A stretch of 48,806 nt of DNA, taken from contig JAMPHR010000002.1 of NCBI GenBank assembly GCA_023663345.1, positions 453,824 through 502,629 on the forward strand, in the 5' to 3' direction. The position numbers and the translations under genes are program-made. This document shows positions 7,191 through 15,760 of the stretch, in pieces. How positions within the stretch are numbered: position 1 is the stretch's first letter; each line of letters begins with the position of its first letter. Below the pieces are notes generated by a model. The model saw only the letters and a list, made by a program, of their open reading frames with translations. It did not search any database and had not been told where the DNA came from. Source of the DNA: Paenibacillus sp. GTDB lineage: Bacteria > Bacteroidota > Bacteroidia > Bacteroidales > Muribaculaceae.

Positions 7191-10100
7191 TTAGAATGTG
7201 AGACTTACCGATAAGTTCACACTACGACTGAAGGGGTAAGAGGTGCCTCGCTCGTATTTGGCCGACGTGATGCGGAAGAGGTCCTCGGCACCTGCGCTGA
7301 GATACATGCGCTGGAGGCCGATGTTGTTGAGCCAAGTCTGCGGCACATTGTACTGGAGAGTCACTGATGAGAGCCACAGCTCATTGTCCTTCTCGACAAA
7401 ACGGTCGGAGTAGGCGAATGTCTTACCACCGTCGGTGGATATGCCGAGGTAGGATACCACGTCGCCGGGCTTTCTCCAACGATCGGTGAACGCGCGGAGG
7501 TCGACATTGTTCTTGGGATCGACATTCTCGACTTTGGCCATACGGGTAGAGTTGTACATGTCGCCACCGAAACGGTAGGAGAAGTTGAGGTTGAGCGAGA
7601 AGTTCTTCCAAGTGAGCAACGAGGAGATGGTACCCTGGAGAGTGGGATTGGTGTCACCGCAAGCTACCTGATCGGAAGAATCATAATCATAAGTATAGGA
7701 TCCGTCAGCCTTGATGAATATTTCCTTACCGGATGCAGGGTCGATACCGGCCGAACGCACGGCGTAGATGGCGGTGGGGGACTCGTTCTCGCGGTACTGG
7801 AGGCGTGGGGTGGACTCGGTGTTCTTCTCGCCGTTCTCCTGGTTCATGCGCTTGAGAGCATCGGAGATCTCCTTAATTGTGGTCTTGGAGTGGAGTCCGT
7901 TGACTGATACATTCCAGCTCCAGTCGCGTGTCTGGATAAGCTTGCCCCATAGAGAGAACTCAAGACCGTTGCTCTCCTGGCGACCATAGTTGTTCTTTAC
8001 GGTAGTTGCGCCGGAGGAGGGGGGCAGAGATACGTCGATGAGCATATCGTCGGTATTCTCACGGTAGTAGTCAAGATTGATGTTCATGCGGTCGCCAAAC
8101 AGCGATGAGGTGAGACCGATGTTGAACTTCTTGGTGGTCTGCCATGTAAGGTCGGGGTTAGCCATACCCATGGGCACAGCACCAACACCTGCGTAGTGGA
8201 GATAGCTTGTGGAGTAGAAATATGTGGCCATAGCCTGGTAGGAGTCAAACTTCACGCTACCGGTGTAACCGTAGCTGCCTCGTATACGGAGAAGATCGAC
8301 GAAACCGAGATCCTTGATGAAATTCTCGTTGTGGAGGTTATAACCGAGACCTGCCGACCAGAAGGGGGCAGTGCGCTTGTCGGCACCGAACTTGGAGGAG
8401 CCTGACAGACGGTAGCTACCGTCGATGACGTAACGGTTCTTGAGAATGAAGTTGGCGGCGGCAAATCCACCCACGCTCGTGGAAAGATCCTCACCACCTG
8501 AGGGAAGCTGCTCGTTGTAGTAGCTTGTGGCATAAGCAATATCGGCAAGATCATCGGAAAGGAAGCCACTACCCACGAGGTAACCCGAGGTCGTCTTGTT
8601 GCGCTTGGCCTCCCAACCGAGGTTGAGGGTGAACATGGTACCGTCATTGTCGAAATTGTGAATCCAGTTACCGATCACCTTGGCGCTCCAATTGTCGGTG
8701 CCGAGATTGCCCACGCGGTAGTAACCTTTCTGGTTGAGCTGGGTTTCATTGGCGAAATAGTTGGAGTCGGGCGACTTGAATTCATCGCTCGTACCACGCG
8801 AGGTGCTGTAGGCTCCCTGGGCGGTGATGTAGAGGTTGGGCTTGAAGTTATAACGCACGTCAAGCGAAACATTCTGGGTGCGGGTCTGAGTCTTGGAGAA
8901 GCTGCTCAGAGAAGCCTCGTAGAGAGGATTGTTCTTGGAGAACGACAGGCTGGGACGGAAGTTGCCATACTCGTCGTAGGGGGAATCGTAAGGATTGGCG
9001 GTAATGTAATCATCGAACGATCCGTAGCGGGAGTTGTTGGTCTGCAGGCTTGTGTGGTCAGCGCGCAGTGTCACAATGAGCTTGTCGCGTACTCGATAGC
9101 TGAGATATAGGTTCATGCCGTAACGCGAACGGCCGTCGTCCTTCATGACACCGTTGATGTCAGAGTAATCAGCAGTAATGCTATAGTCGAGGCTCGACCC
9201 ACGTCCGGATACGGTAAGAGAGTGGGTGTGGGAGAAACTGTTGCGCACAGGTTTGGATATCCAGTCGATGTCACGACCGCCGCCTACCATGGCGAGCTTG
9301 TCGTAATATACCTTGTCAATATCGCTCTGGCTCATCGAAGTGCCGGTAGTAGGATATTTGCCAAGGGTGTATAGACCGGCCATGCGCTCGAACTCAAGCT
9401 TCTGGGCGGCATTACAGAGATCATAGCTGCTGAGGTCGGCAAAGCTCATCTCGGGGGTGAAGGTGTAGCGCACTCTCACGGGAGCCTGGGCCACACGCTT
9501 GCGCTCAATGATGATGACACCGTTGGCGGCGTTCTCTCCATAGAGGGCGGTGGCGGATGCGTCCTTGAGGATGTCGACACGCTCGATGTCCTGCATATTT
9601 ATATCGTAGAGGGCCTGGAGAGTGCTCTCCACACCGTCGATCACGATGAGGGGTGAGTTGAGGCCCACCTCGTCGCCGGTGGCGAGCGATGTGGTGCTTC
9701 GTATCACGAGGTCGGGGATGGTGTTGGGGTTGGATCCCATCGCATTGTTCTGGGTGATGTTAAGACCCGCATCAAGGGTGCTGAGAGCCTGAAGGATGTT
9801 GGTGGACGACACGCTCAGAAGCTCGTCACCCGAAAGGCTCTTGGCCGCACCGGTGTAGGTGTTGCGGTTACGGGTGAAGTATCCGTTGACCACTACTTCC
9901 TGGATTTTCTCGGCGCTCTCGGCCATGACCACTTCCATGGACTTGCCACGCACGGGCTGGAGATCCTGTGTGGCATATCCGATGTAGGAGAATCTCAACA
10001 CACATCCTTGGGGCACACTTACGGAGAATTCTCCGTCGAGGTTGGTGGCAACTCCTGACACCATCTTGTCACCCTTGACAACAGCAACGGTCACACCAGG

Positions 10101-10265
10101 CATGGGGAGATGTTCAGCCTCATCGACGACCACGCCATAGACGTTGCCGTTCTTGGAGTCCTGGGCAGCCGCGTCGACGCTATAATTAAGCGCGAACGCA
10201 ATGGCAATAACCAAGACCTTAACCAGTCTTGACAGACCGGCTGACTTCTTGTTTTCTAATTTCAT
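7191..10265 (-). CDS. SusC/RagA family TonB-dependent outer-membrane transporter
   Basis: This 1024-residue TonB-dependent channel imports oligomers bound by the adjacent SusD. Order of parts: signal peptide (about 1-35, ending AAAQ); a carboxypeptidase regulatory-like beta domain (about 40-115, GVVVDEAEHLPMPGVTVAVV); a TonB-box-like EVVVNGYF near 122-130; the plug domain (about 130-255) with SPLIVIDGVES and VDILKDASATALYGENAANGVI; then a 22-strand barrel ending in the aromatic terminus SVSLTF. It is the first gene of the operon and has a textbook promoter at 10361-10391. A 12-C homopolymer lies 43 nt beyond that promoter and might vary its activity. All parts are intact. Confidence 0.95.
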   Translation of the reverse strand: MKLENKKSAGLSRLVKVLVIAIAFALNYSVDAAAQDSKNGNVYGVVVDEAEHLPMPGVTVAVVKGDKMVSGVATNLDGEFSVSVPQGCVLRFSYIGYATQDLQPVRGKSMEVVMAESAEKIQEVVVNGYFTRNRNTYTGAAKSLSGDELLSVSSTNILQALSTLDAGLNITQNNAMGSNPNTIPDLVIRSTTSLATGDEVGLNSPLIVIDGVESTLQALYDINMQDIERVDILKDASATALYGENAANGVIIIERKRVAQAPVRVRYTFTPEMSFADLSSYDLCNAAQKLEFERMAGLYTLGKYPTTGTSMSQSDIDKVYYDKLAMVGGGRDIDWISKPVRNSFSHTHSLTVSGRGSSLDYSITADYSDINGVMKDDGRSRYGMNLYLSYRVRDKLIVTLRADHTSLQTNNSRYGSFDDYITANPYDSPYDEYGNFRPSLSFSKNNPLYEASLSSFSKTQTRTQNVSLDVRYNFKPNLYITAQGAYSTSRGTSDEFKSPDSNYFANETQLNQKGYYRVGNLGTDNWSAKVIGNWIHNFDNDGTMFTLNLGWEAKRNKTTSGYLVGSGFLSDDLADIAYATSYYNEQLPSGGEDLSTSVGGFAAANFILKNRYVIDGSYRLSGSSKFGADKRTAPFWSAGLGYNLHNENFIKDLGFVDLLRIRGSYGYTGSVKFDSYQAMATYFYSTSYLHYAGVGAVPMGMANPDLTWQTTKKFNIGLTSSLFGDRMNINLDYYRENTDDMLIDVSLPPSSGATTVKNNYGRQESNGLEFSLWGKLIQTRDWSWNVSVNGLHSKTTIKEISDALKRMNQENGEKNTESTPRLQYRENESPTAIYAVRSAGIDPASGKEIFIKADGSYTYDYDSSDQVACGDTNPTLQGTISSLLTWKNFSLNLNFSYRFGGDMYNSTRMAKVENVDPKNNVDLRAFTDRWRKPGDVVSYLGISTDGGKTFAYSDRFVEKDNELWLSSVTLQYNVPQTWLNNIGLQRMYLSAGAEDLFRITSAKYERGTSYPFSRSVNLSVSLTF

Positions 10266-10360
10266 TGCACAGTGTTAAAATGTAATAATTGATCTATTTG
10301 CACTCTTCAAAATGACACTGATCCACCGTTTTTAGCTTCATTTTGATTTTTTAAACTCAG

Positions 10361-10391
10361 CAAAGATAATGATTAATAAACACGATGTCAA
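10361..10391 (-). promoter_or_regulatory. promoter of the first SusC/SusD operon
   Basis: The minus strand has TATCTTTG (10361-10368) and TTG (10389-10391) with a 20-nt spacer, an exact fit to the Bacteroidetes pattern. This suggests transcription by the primary sigma factor, possibly modulated by an upstream regulator. Confidence 0.8.
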
Positions 10392-10434
10392 TAGGCTGAT
10401 TCACAGCAGGTCATATCAGTAAGGTCATTTTCTA

Positions 10435-10446
10435 CCCCCCCCCCCC
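10435..10446. repeat. 12-C homopolymer upstream of the SusC promoter
   Basis: An uninterrupted run of about 12 C on the plus strand (G on the coding strand of SusC) begins 43 nt upstream of the -33 box. It is the longest homopolymer in the window. Tracts of this kind are prone to slipped-strand length changes; a regulatory effect is inferred from its position. Confidence 0.85.
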
Positions 10447-10575
10447 ACGCCGTAAACCACTGATTTTCAACAATTTATCCAACTTGTTACAATTCAGTTA
10501 TTTAACACAATTTAACCATAAATATTGGACGTTATTTTTACGTCACCGCAGAAAGTGGCGACGAATGAAAAAGCA

Positions 10576-10607
10576 TTTGGGCGCGTGGAGGAATTTGCGT
10601 ATTTTTG
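10576..10607 (+). promoter_or_regulatory. promoter of the ftsB-like gene
   Basis: TATTTTTG (10600-10607) is preceded by TTG (10577-10579) with a 20-nt spacer. Transcription should begin near 10613, giving a leader of about 15 nt before the ATG at 10628 and excluding the longer reading frame that opens at 10484. Confidence 0.8.
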
Positions 10608-10627
10608 CAGGAAGAAATTACAATCCT

Positions 10628-10918
10628 ATGAACGATTTCATGAACTGGTGCCGCCGGTACCTCTCCTTCACCCTTCTGGCCGCGCTTGTGGTGCTGGCTC
10701 TGGTGCTGTTCTTCAACGAGAACTCGCTGGTGCGCACCATCGATCAGGAACGCCGCATCGATGAGCTCAAGGCCCAGATAGAGGATGCCACCGACACGCT
10801 CGAATACTACAGGGGGCTGAACAACTCGCTGCGCAATGACCGCGAGACCATGGAGCGTATAGTGCGCGAACAGCATCACATGCAACACCCCGACGAGGAT
10901 GTGTACATATTCAAGTAA
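10628..10918 (+). CDS. FtsB/DivIC-like septum formation initiator
   Basis: This small bitopic division protein has 96 residues. The N-terminus is cytoplasmic (MNDFMNWCRRY), one membrane helix follows (about 10-30, LSFTLLAALVVLALVLFF), then a periplasmic coiled coil (about 35-80, RRIDELKAQIEDATDTLEYYRGLNNSLRNDRETMERIVREQ). The HMQHPDEDVYIF tail matches the usual end of the family. By family knowledge it joins FtsL and FtsQ at the septum to help activate septal peptidoglycan synthesis. The frame is open upstream to 10484, but the promoter at 10576-10607 and the domain layout support the ATG at 10628. It starts an envelope-related run; the next gene is 25 nt downstream. Confidence 0.88.
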   Translation: MNDFMNWCRRYLSFTLLAALVVLALVLFFNENSLVRTIDQERRIDELKAQIEDATDTLEYYRGLNNSLRNDRETMERIVREQHHMQHPDEDVYIFK

Positions 10919-10943
10919 TCACCATCTAATAAATTATATAATA

Positions 10944-11327
10944 ATGCAACGCAACAACATATCGGCCCTACTGAGCATGGTGGGGCTCATAGTGATACTC
11001 TCGGCGGCAGCATTGCCGTTTTTCCACCTGAGCCGTCAGCTCACAGCGTGGGTGTACGGAGCCGGTGCGGTGATGCTGTTAATAGGCAAGTTCATGTCGC
11101 CCGTGCCGGCCAACGCACCGATAAGGCTGAGACGGCTGTTGAGGATGGAGATATGGACGGCCCTGATATTCGTGGCCGGAGCCGTGTTCCTGTTTCTGCC
11201 CCAGGCCGGTGGCAACGACTGGATAGCTTTCACCCTGGCAGGCGGGCTGCTCACGGTGTACACCTCCATAATGATCCCCCGCGAGAGCAAGAAGGGGACG
11301 GACAAGGCTGACAAGAAACGCAAATGA
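10944..11327 (+). CDS. small four-helix membrane protein, unknown function
   Basis: This 127-residue inner-membrane protein has four predicted membrane helices: about 5-26 (SALLSMVGLIVILSAAALPFF), 32-50, 67-85 and 93-113. A charged, Lys-rich tail follows (PRESKKGTDKADKKRK). I do not recognise a named family. I chose the ATG at 10944 rather than the frame opening at 10899, which would overlap the end of the FtsB-like gene. It lies 25 nt after that gene and 130 nt before coaX, which has its own -7 box, so it is probably cotranscribed with the division gene. Function unknown. Confidence 0.75.
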   Translation: MQRNNISALLSMVGLIVILSAAALPFFHLSRQLTAWVYGAGAVMLLIGKFMSPVPANAPIRLRRLLRMEIWTALIFVAGAVFLFLPQAGGNDWIAFTLAGGLLTVYTSIMIPRESKKGTDKADKKRK

Positions 11328-11428
11328 CCGCCGGGCCTGCCGGGGAGGTGAAGGACAGGGAGGTTTCAGGACCATAGGATACAATTATTAAAATTCCTGA
11401 ATTATACTGAATATTCACAAGTTATTAC

Positions 11429-11436
11429 TACTTTTG
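11429..11436 (+). promoter_or_regulatory. -7 box of coaX
   Basis: TACTTTTG matches TAnnTTTG. At the -33 position there is CTG (11407-11409, 19-nt spacer) instead of TTG. It implies a leader of about 15 nt before the GTG at 11457, which supports that start. Confidence 0.55.
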
Positions 11437-11456
11437 CAGGTCAAAACACCCATATC

Positions 11457-12197
11457 GTGGCCCACTATCTGACTATCGACCAAGGCAACACCGAGGCAAA
11501 GATAGCCCTCTGGAACGATTCGGAGCTTGAGGACTTCCGCATGGAACCCGCACTGAATCCACAGAGGGTCAGCGAGTTTGTGGCCGGACGGCCACTCGCC
11601 GGCTCAATCTATTGCTCGGTGACGCGCGAGGATGTCGACATAATACGGCACCTGCGTCACATCTCACCGATGCCCCTGCGGCTCCACCCCGACACTCCGG
11701 TGCCTATCAGGGTAGAGTACCGCACGCCGTCGACCCTCGGAGCCGACCGCGTGGCGGCCGCCGTGGGCGCATGGAACGATTATGCCGGCCGTCCTATCCT
11801 CGTGGTGGATGCCGGGACGGCTGTCACATACGACTATGTGGACGCCGACGGCGTGTATCACGGGGGCAACATCGCCCCGGGCATATCCATGGAACTGCGC
11901 GCCCTGCACGAGTTCACCGCACGGTTGCCCCTGGTGCCGTTCCCCGAAAATATGCCATCGCTCTGCACCGAACTCTTCGGCCGCGACACCCGCGAGGCCA
12001 TCGCCTTAGGGGCGGTCCACTCAGTGCTCGCCTCAATTCATTATTACCGTAGCCGGTTGCCGCGCGAGACAGTGATCGTGCTTGGCGGAGGCTGCGGACA
12101 TCATCTTGCCTCAGTCTGCGACTTTGACACCCGTGTCGACGAGCACCTGGTGAGCAAAGGTCTAAACCGTATATTGCTTTACAATGAAACTCTTTAG
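11457..12197 (+). CDS. coaX: type III pantothenate kinase
   Basis: This enzyme catalyses the first step of coenzyme A synthesis, ATP-dependent phosphorylation of pantothenate, in the cytoplasm. The 246-residue protein of the ASKHA fold shows the family motifs: phosphate-binding DQGNT near residue 8, TLGADRVAAAVGA (about 92-104), VVDAGTAVTYD (about 116-126) and GGNIAPGISMELRALHEFTARLP (about 135-157). The start is GTG; the upstream -7 box and the position of DQGNT agree with it. The next gene begins inside its last 14 nt, suggesting translational coupling. Confidence 0.95.
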   Translation: MAHYLTIDQGNTEAKIALWNDSELEDFRMEPALNPQRVSEFVAGRPLAGSIYCSVTREDVDIIRHLRHISPMPLRLHPDTPVPIRVEYRTPSTLGADRVAAAVGAWNDYAGRPILVVDAGTAVTYDYVDADGVYHGGNIAPGISMELRALHEFTARLPLVPFPENMPSLCTELFGRDTREAIALGAVHSVLASIHYYRSRLPRETVIVLGGGCGHHLASVCDFDTRVDEHLVSKGLNRILLYNETL

Positions 12198-13431
12198 GAC
12201 TACAATCACTCTTCTCTGCGCCCTGGGCGCGCTGATAGGTATTCCCGCCGTGGCTCAGGAGACGAGCCCCTACTCGAAATTCGGCTACGGAACTCTCGGC
12301 GACAACGCCACTTCCACCCAGCGCCAGATGGGCGGCACCGGATATGCCATGCATTCCGGCCGCCAGATCAACGCCATGAACCCGGCCTCGTATGCCTCGG
12401 TCGACTCCATGACTTTTCTTTTCGACATGGGCGTGGATGTGTCGCTCTACTGGCGTCAGGATGCCTCGGGCAAGCAACGTGACTGGGGTGGCGGCATCGA
12501 TTATGTGACCATGCTCTTCCCCGTGAGCAAGACCATCGGCGTGAGCGCGGGTCTCGTACCGTTCTCATCGGTGGGCTATTCATTCGGCTCGTCGCTCGAC
12601 AACGGATATTCCAGCCACCAGGGTATGGGTGGTATCAACCAGCTGTACCTGGGCGCGGGTATCACTCCGTTCAAGGGCTTCTCGGCCGGTGTCAACATCA
12701 GCTACCTCTTCGGCAACATCTGCAACGATGTGTATGCCACAACATCGTCGGGCATAAGCGCGGTGTTTGAGCAGATGATGGAGATTCAGGACTACCACCT
12801 GAGATTCGGCGCACAGTACACCTATAATATATCGCATAAGAACTCCGTGACCATGGGTGTGACTTTCGAGCCCGGCAAAAGCCTGCTCGGAAAGACCTAC
12901 GTGGTGAAATATCTACAGAACAGCACGGCTACGCCCGACACCATCGCCCCCGGCATAGTGAAGCTGCGCGACAAGTTCTCGTTGCCCTCGTCGTGGGGCA
13001 TAGGTCTGGCATGGGACTGGAACCAGCGTCTACATGCCGAGGTGGACTTCACCTATCAGCCCTGGAAGGACGCGAAGTATGCCCAAATAGAGAATTTCTC
13101 GGCCACACGCATCGACGACCGCTGGAAAGTGGCCATGGGCGCGAGCTATATCCCCGATCCACGCGGAAACTACTTCAAGAGAATGAGCTATCGCGCCGGT
13201 GCGTACTACAACCGCGATTATATAATGGTGGGCGACAATCATGTGCGCGACTATGGCGTATCGTGTGGTTTCGGATTCCCGGCCCACTCGTTCAAGACCA
13301 TGATCAATCTTGGATTTGAATACCGCCAGCGCCAGGCCACCCCCAATCCCCTGCTCAAGGAGAAGTATTTCAACATCACTCTGGGCATCAACTTCAATAA
13401 TACCTGGTTCTTCCGCAACAAGCTCCGCTAA
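12184..13431 (+). CDS. outer-membrane beta-barrel protein of the FadL/PorV-like kind
   Basis: This 415-residue exported protein has a signal peptide of about 24 residues ending in AVAQ. It continues with alternating beta segments rich in Gly, Tyr and aromatic girdle residues and ends with FNNTWFFRNKLR. The N-terminal part (YSKFGYGTL...RQMGGTGYAM...INAMNPASYASVDSMTFLFDMG) is a common start of Bacteroidetes outer-membrane transport-type barrels, distantly FadL-like. It overlaps coaX by 14 nt and is followed by lptC, so it belongs to a conserved envelope cluster. Substrate unknown; fatty acid transport would be a guess. Confidence 0.8.
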   Translation: MKLFRTTITLLCALGALIGIPAVAQETSPYSKFGYGTLGDNATSTQRQMGGTGYAMHSGRQINAMNPASYASVDSMTFLFDMGVDVSLYWRQDASGKQRDWGGGIDYVTMLFPVSKTIGVSAGLVPFSSVGYSFGSSLDNGYSSHQGMGGINQLYLGAGITPFKGFSAGVNISYLFGNICNDVYATTSSGISAVFEQMMEIQDYHLRFGAQYTYNISHKNSVTMGVTFEPGKSLLGKTYVVKYLQNSTATPDTIAPGIVKLRDKFSLPSSWGIGLAWDWNQRLHAEVDFTYQPWKDAKYAQIENFSATRIDDRWKVAMGASYIPDPRGNYFKRMSYRAGAYYNRDYIMVGDNHVRDYGVSCGFGFPAHSFKTMINLGFEYRQRQATPNPLLKEKYFNITLGINFNNTWFFRNKLR

Positions 13432-13482
13432 CCGGTATCACTCATCAGCACCCCTACCCTGCCTGTGGCAAAAAATGGAAAC

Positions 13483-14142
13483 ATGCGCTTCCTGCCCTTC
13501 ATAGCGGCAGTTGCGGTGGCCTCGATATGGGCCACCGTGGCCACATCGTGCAAGGACGATTCCAATATCGAGACCGCCGAAGTGACAGCAGGCGATGTGC
13601 CCACGATGATGACCCGCGACGTGGAGACACTGATCTCGGACTCGGGCGTGACCCGCTACAAGATCAACACTCCGGTGTGGTACATGTATGACGAGGTGGA
13701 GGAACCCTACTGGCGTTTCCCCGACGGATTGAACCTGGTGAAGTTTGACAACTTTTTCCGCACCGAGGCCACTGTGGATGCCGACTCGGCGATATATTAC
13801 AAACGCAAACAGCTGTGGCGACTCGACGGCAACGTCAACATCAGCAATGTGATGAACGAGAAGTTCCTCACCCAGCAACTGTATTGGGACCAGCGCAGCC
13901 ACAAGCTCTACTCCGACTCGTTCATCCACATAGAGCGCACCGACCGTGTGCTCGAGGGGTACGGATTCGAGTCCAACGAGCAGATGACCCAGTACAGCAT
14001 ACGCAAGGTCTCGGGCATATTCCCGGCCTCGGAATTCAAGAGCAAGCGAGGCGAGGGCTCGGCCAGGACGGACAGCGTAGCCCCTGCTGACTCGACGAGC
14101 CATGGCGGATACTCGGCGGCCGCCGGCGAGATGCCGGAGTGA
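13483..14142 (+). CDS. lptC: LptC-family LPS export lipoprotein
   Basis: A protein of 219 residues from the ATG at 13483 (a GTG at 13465 would add six). The signal ends in a lipobox-like ATSC (Cys23) followed by KDDSN. The body (SDSGVTRYKINTPVWYMYDE, LYFDN-like FDNFFRTEATVDADSAIYYKRKQLWRLDGNVNISN, LTQQLYWDQRSHKLYSDSFIHIE, LEGYGFESNEQMTQYSIRKVSGIFP) carries the repeating beta-jellyroll signatures of LptC/OstA proteins that carry lipopolysaccharide across the periplasm. The C-terminal 30 residues are Ser/Ala-rich and look disordered. It follows the barrel gene by about 50 nt and precedes the CNNM-type gene. Confidence 0.85.
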   Translation: MRFLPFIAAVAVASIWATVATSCKDDSNIETAEVTAGDVPTMMTRDVETLISDSGVTRYKINTPVWYMYDEVEEPYWRFPDGLNLVKFDNFFRTEATVDADSAIYYKRKQLWRLDGNVNISNVMNEKFLTQQLYWDQRSHKLYSDSFIHIERTDRVLEGYGFESNEQMTQYSIRKVSGIFPASEFKSKRGEGSARTDSVAPADSTSHGGYSAAAGEMPE

Positions 14143-14176
14143 CAACACCGCCCCCCAATATCATCTATCAACTATT

Positions 14177-15463
14177 ATGGATCTGACTTTCTGGATACTC
14201 CTCACTATAATTTCGCTCATACTTTCAGGATTCTTCTCGGGCGTGGAGATGGCATTCATCACCTCCGACCGTGTGCGCATAGGCCTCGATTCATCGCGCG
14301 GAGGATTCATCAACAATATCATCACCCGATACTACAAGCACCAGGATTTCTTCATCTCCACCATCCTCGTGGGCAACAACATCGTGCTTGTGATCTACGG
14401 TATGGGCGCCGCCATGCTTATCGAGCCGTGGATAGCCGAGCATATATCGTCCAACCAGGCGGTGATACTTCTGCTCCAGACCATCATCTCCACTCTCGTG
14501 ATACTTTTTACGGGTGAATTCATCCCCAAGTCGATATTCCGCATCAACCCCTATACGATGCTCAAGGTGTTCGCCCTGCCTATATTCTTCTTCTATCTCA
14601 TACTCTACCCTATCGCGGCATTCACCTCATGGCTTTCCAAGGTGCTGATGCGCATAGCCGGACTCAAGGCCGAGGACTCGGGCTTAGGAGTGCTATCAAT
14701 CTCCGACCTCAACGATTACCTCGAGAACAAAATCGACGATCTGGACAATCCGGCTGAGACCGAAGTGGAGAACGAGGTGAAGATATTCCATAACGCGCTC
14801 GACTTCTCGTCGACCCAGCTGCGCGATTGCATGGCACCCCGCAACGAACTGGTGGCCATCGACCTCGACGACACTACCCGCGAGGAGCTCTCCGACCTGT
14901 TCACCTCCTCGGGCCGCAGCAAGATCCTGGTTTATCAAGGCGACATCGACAATGTGGTGGGTTATGTACACGTGTCGGAGCTGTTTGATCCCGCAAGCGA
15001 CTGGAAAGAGCATATAAAAGAGGTGCTCTATGCTCCCGAGACACTTCTGGCCAATACCATGATGCGCCGTCTGCTCAGCGAGAAGCGCTCCATGGCCGTG
15101 GTAGTGGACGAGTTTGGCGGCACCGCCGGACTTGTGACCCTCGAGGATCTCGTGGAAGAGATATTCGGCGACATCCAGGACGAGCACGACATGAACGGCA
15201 TCACTGCCAACGAGGTTGCGCCCGGCGTGTATGAATTCTCCGGGCGAATAGAGGTGCGCACTCTGCGCGACCAGTACCGCCTCGACATACCCGAAGACGA
15301 TGAGTACCAGACCCTCGCCGGATATATTATCCACGAGACAGGCACTCTGCCCGCCCAGGGAGAGACCGTCACGATCGACGACCTCATGTTCACCATCAAG
15401 GAACGCTCGGCCACCCGCCTCGACCTGGTGCGCATAGAATCAGTACCTGAGGAGAAAGAATAG
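14177..15463 (+). CDS. CNNM/CorC (HlyC) family transporter-like protein
   Basis: This 428-residue inner-membrane protein has a DUF21/CNNM membrane domain (about 1-190; four helices, FFSGVEMAFITSDRVRI, ILVGNNIVLVIYG, FTGEFIPKSIFRINP). A pair of CBS domains follows (about 205-335, RDCMAPRNELVAIDLDD, SKILVYQGDIDNVVGYVH, FGGTAGLVTLEDLVEEIFGDIQDEHD), then a C-terminal CorC_HlyC domain (about 345-425). Family members are linked to Mg2+ or Co2+ efflux; the related GldE of gliding bacteria has the same layout. The ATG at 14177 begins the membrane domain; the frame is open from 14102 but that overlaps lptC. It is the last gene of this run. Confidence 0.9.
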   Translation: MDLTFWILLTIISLILSGFFSGVEMAFITSDRVRIGLDSSRGGFINNIITRYYKHQDFFISTILVGNNIVLVIYGMGAAMLIEPWIAEHISSNQAVILLLQTIISTLVILFTGEFIPKSIFRINPYTMLKVFALPIFFFYLILYPIAAFTSWLSKVLMRIAGLKAEDSGLGVLSISDLNDYLENKIDDLDNPAETEVENEVKIFHNALDFSSTQLRDCMAPRNELVAIDLDDTTREELSDLFTSSGRSKILVYQGDIDNVVGYVHVSELFDPASDWKEHIKEVLYAPETLLANTMMRRLLSEKRSMAVVVDEFGGTAGLVTLEDLVEEIFGDIQDEHDMNGITANEVAPGVYEFSGRIEVRTLRDQYRLDIPEDDEYQTLAGYIIHETGTLPAQGETVTIDDLMFTIKERSATRLDLVRIESVPEEKE

Positions 15464-15760
15464 CCTTCAACCATGCTGTACAAATTTTAACATTTAAGCC
15501 TTAAATCCGCCCCAATTTAAACTATATTTGCTATATTCACCCAATTTTAGGACTATTTTGCAAAAACCATAGATTTTTTAAATAAAATTTATTTCACATA
15601 CAAAAAAAATGCCCTAATTTTGGCACGCTCTAAGGGTGAAATGTGCAGAACCTGATTTACAGGCCTCTCCCCACATGATTCACGGCCACAGGCCATCATC
15701 CTCCATGAGCACTCCGGAAAAAGCAATCTATCATTAAAACCCCTACAGAAACTTTAAATC
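15464..15760 (+). promoter_or_regulatory. AT-rich promoter region and long leader of the inositol phosphate synthase gene
   Basis: The stretch holds two -7-like boxes, TATATTTG (15523-15530) and TAATTTTG (15615-15622); the second has TTTC near the -33 position. The second would leave a leader of about 130 nt. In it CCTGATTTACAGG (15651-15663) can form a small hairpin and GGCCACAGGCC a second. I do not recognise a riboswitch class. No terminator for the preceding gene is obvious. Confidence 0.45.

Larger units (their letters stand above)
10266..10627. other. divergent intergenic region between susC and ftsB-like
   Basis: It holds two oppositely directed promoters: one for SusC (10361-10391, minus) and one for the FtsB-like gene (10576-10607, plus). 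Between them are the 12-C tract (10435-10446) and an AT-rich stretch with an imperfect hairpin near 10535-10562. The SusC leader from about 10356 to 10266 is roughly 90 nt. No small gene is evident. Confidence 0.6.

Noticed and set aside
15630-15760. riboswitch in the inositol phosphate synthase leader
   Set aside because: I could not match the conserved core of any known class (cobalamin, TPP, SAM, THF and others were considered); kept only as a structured leader.
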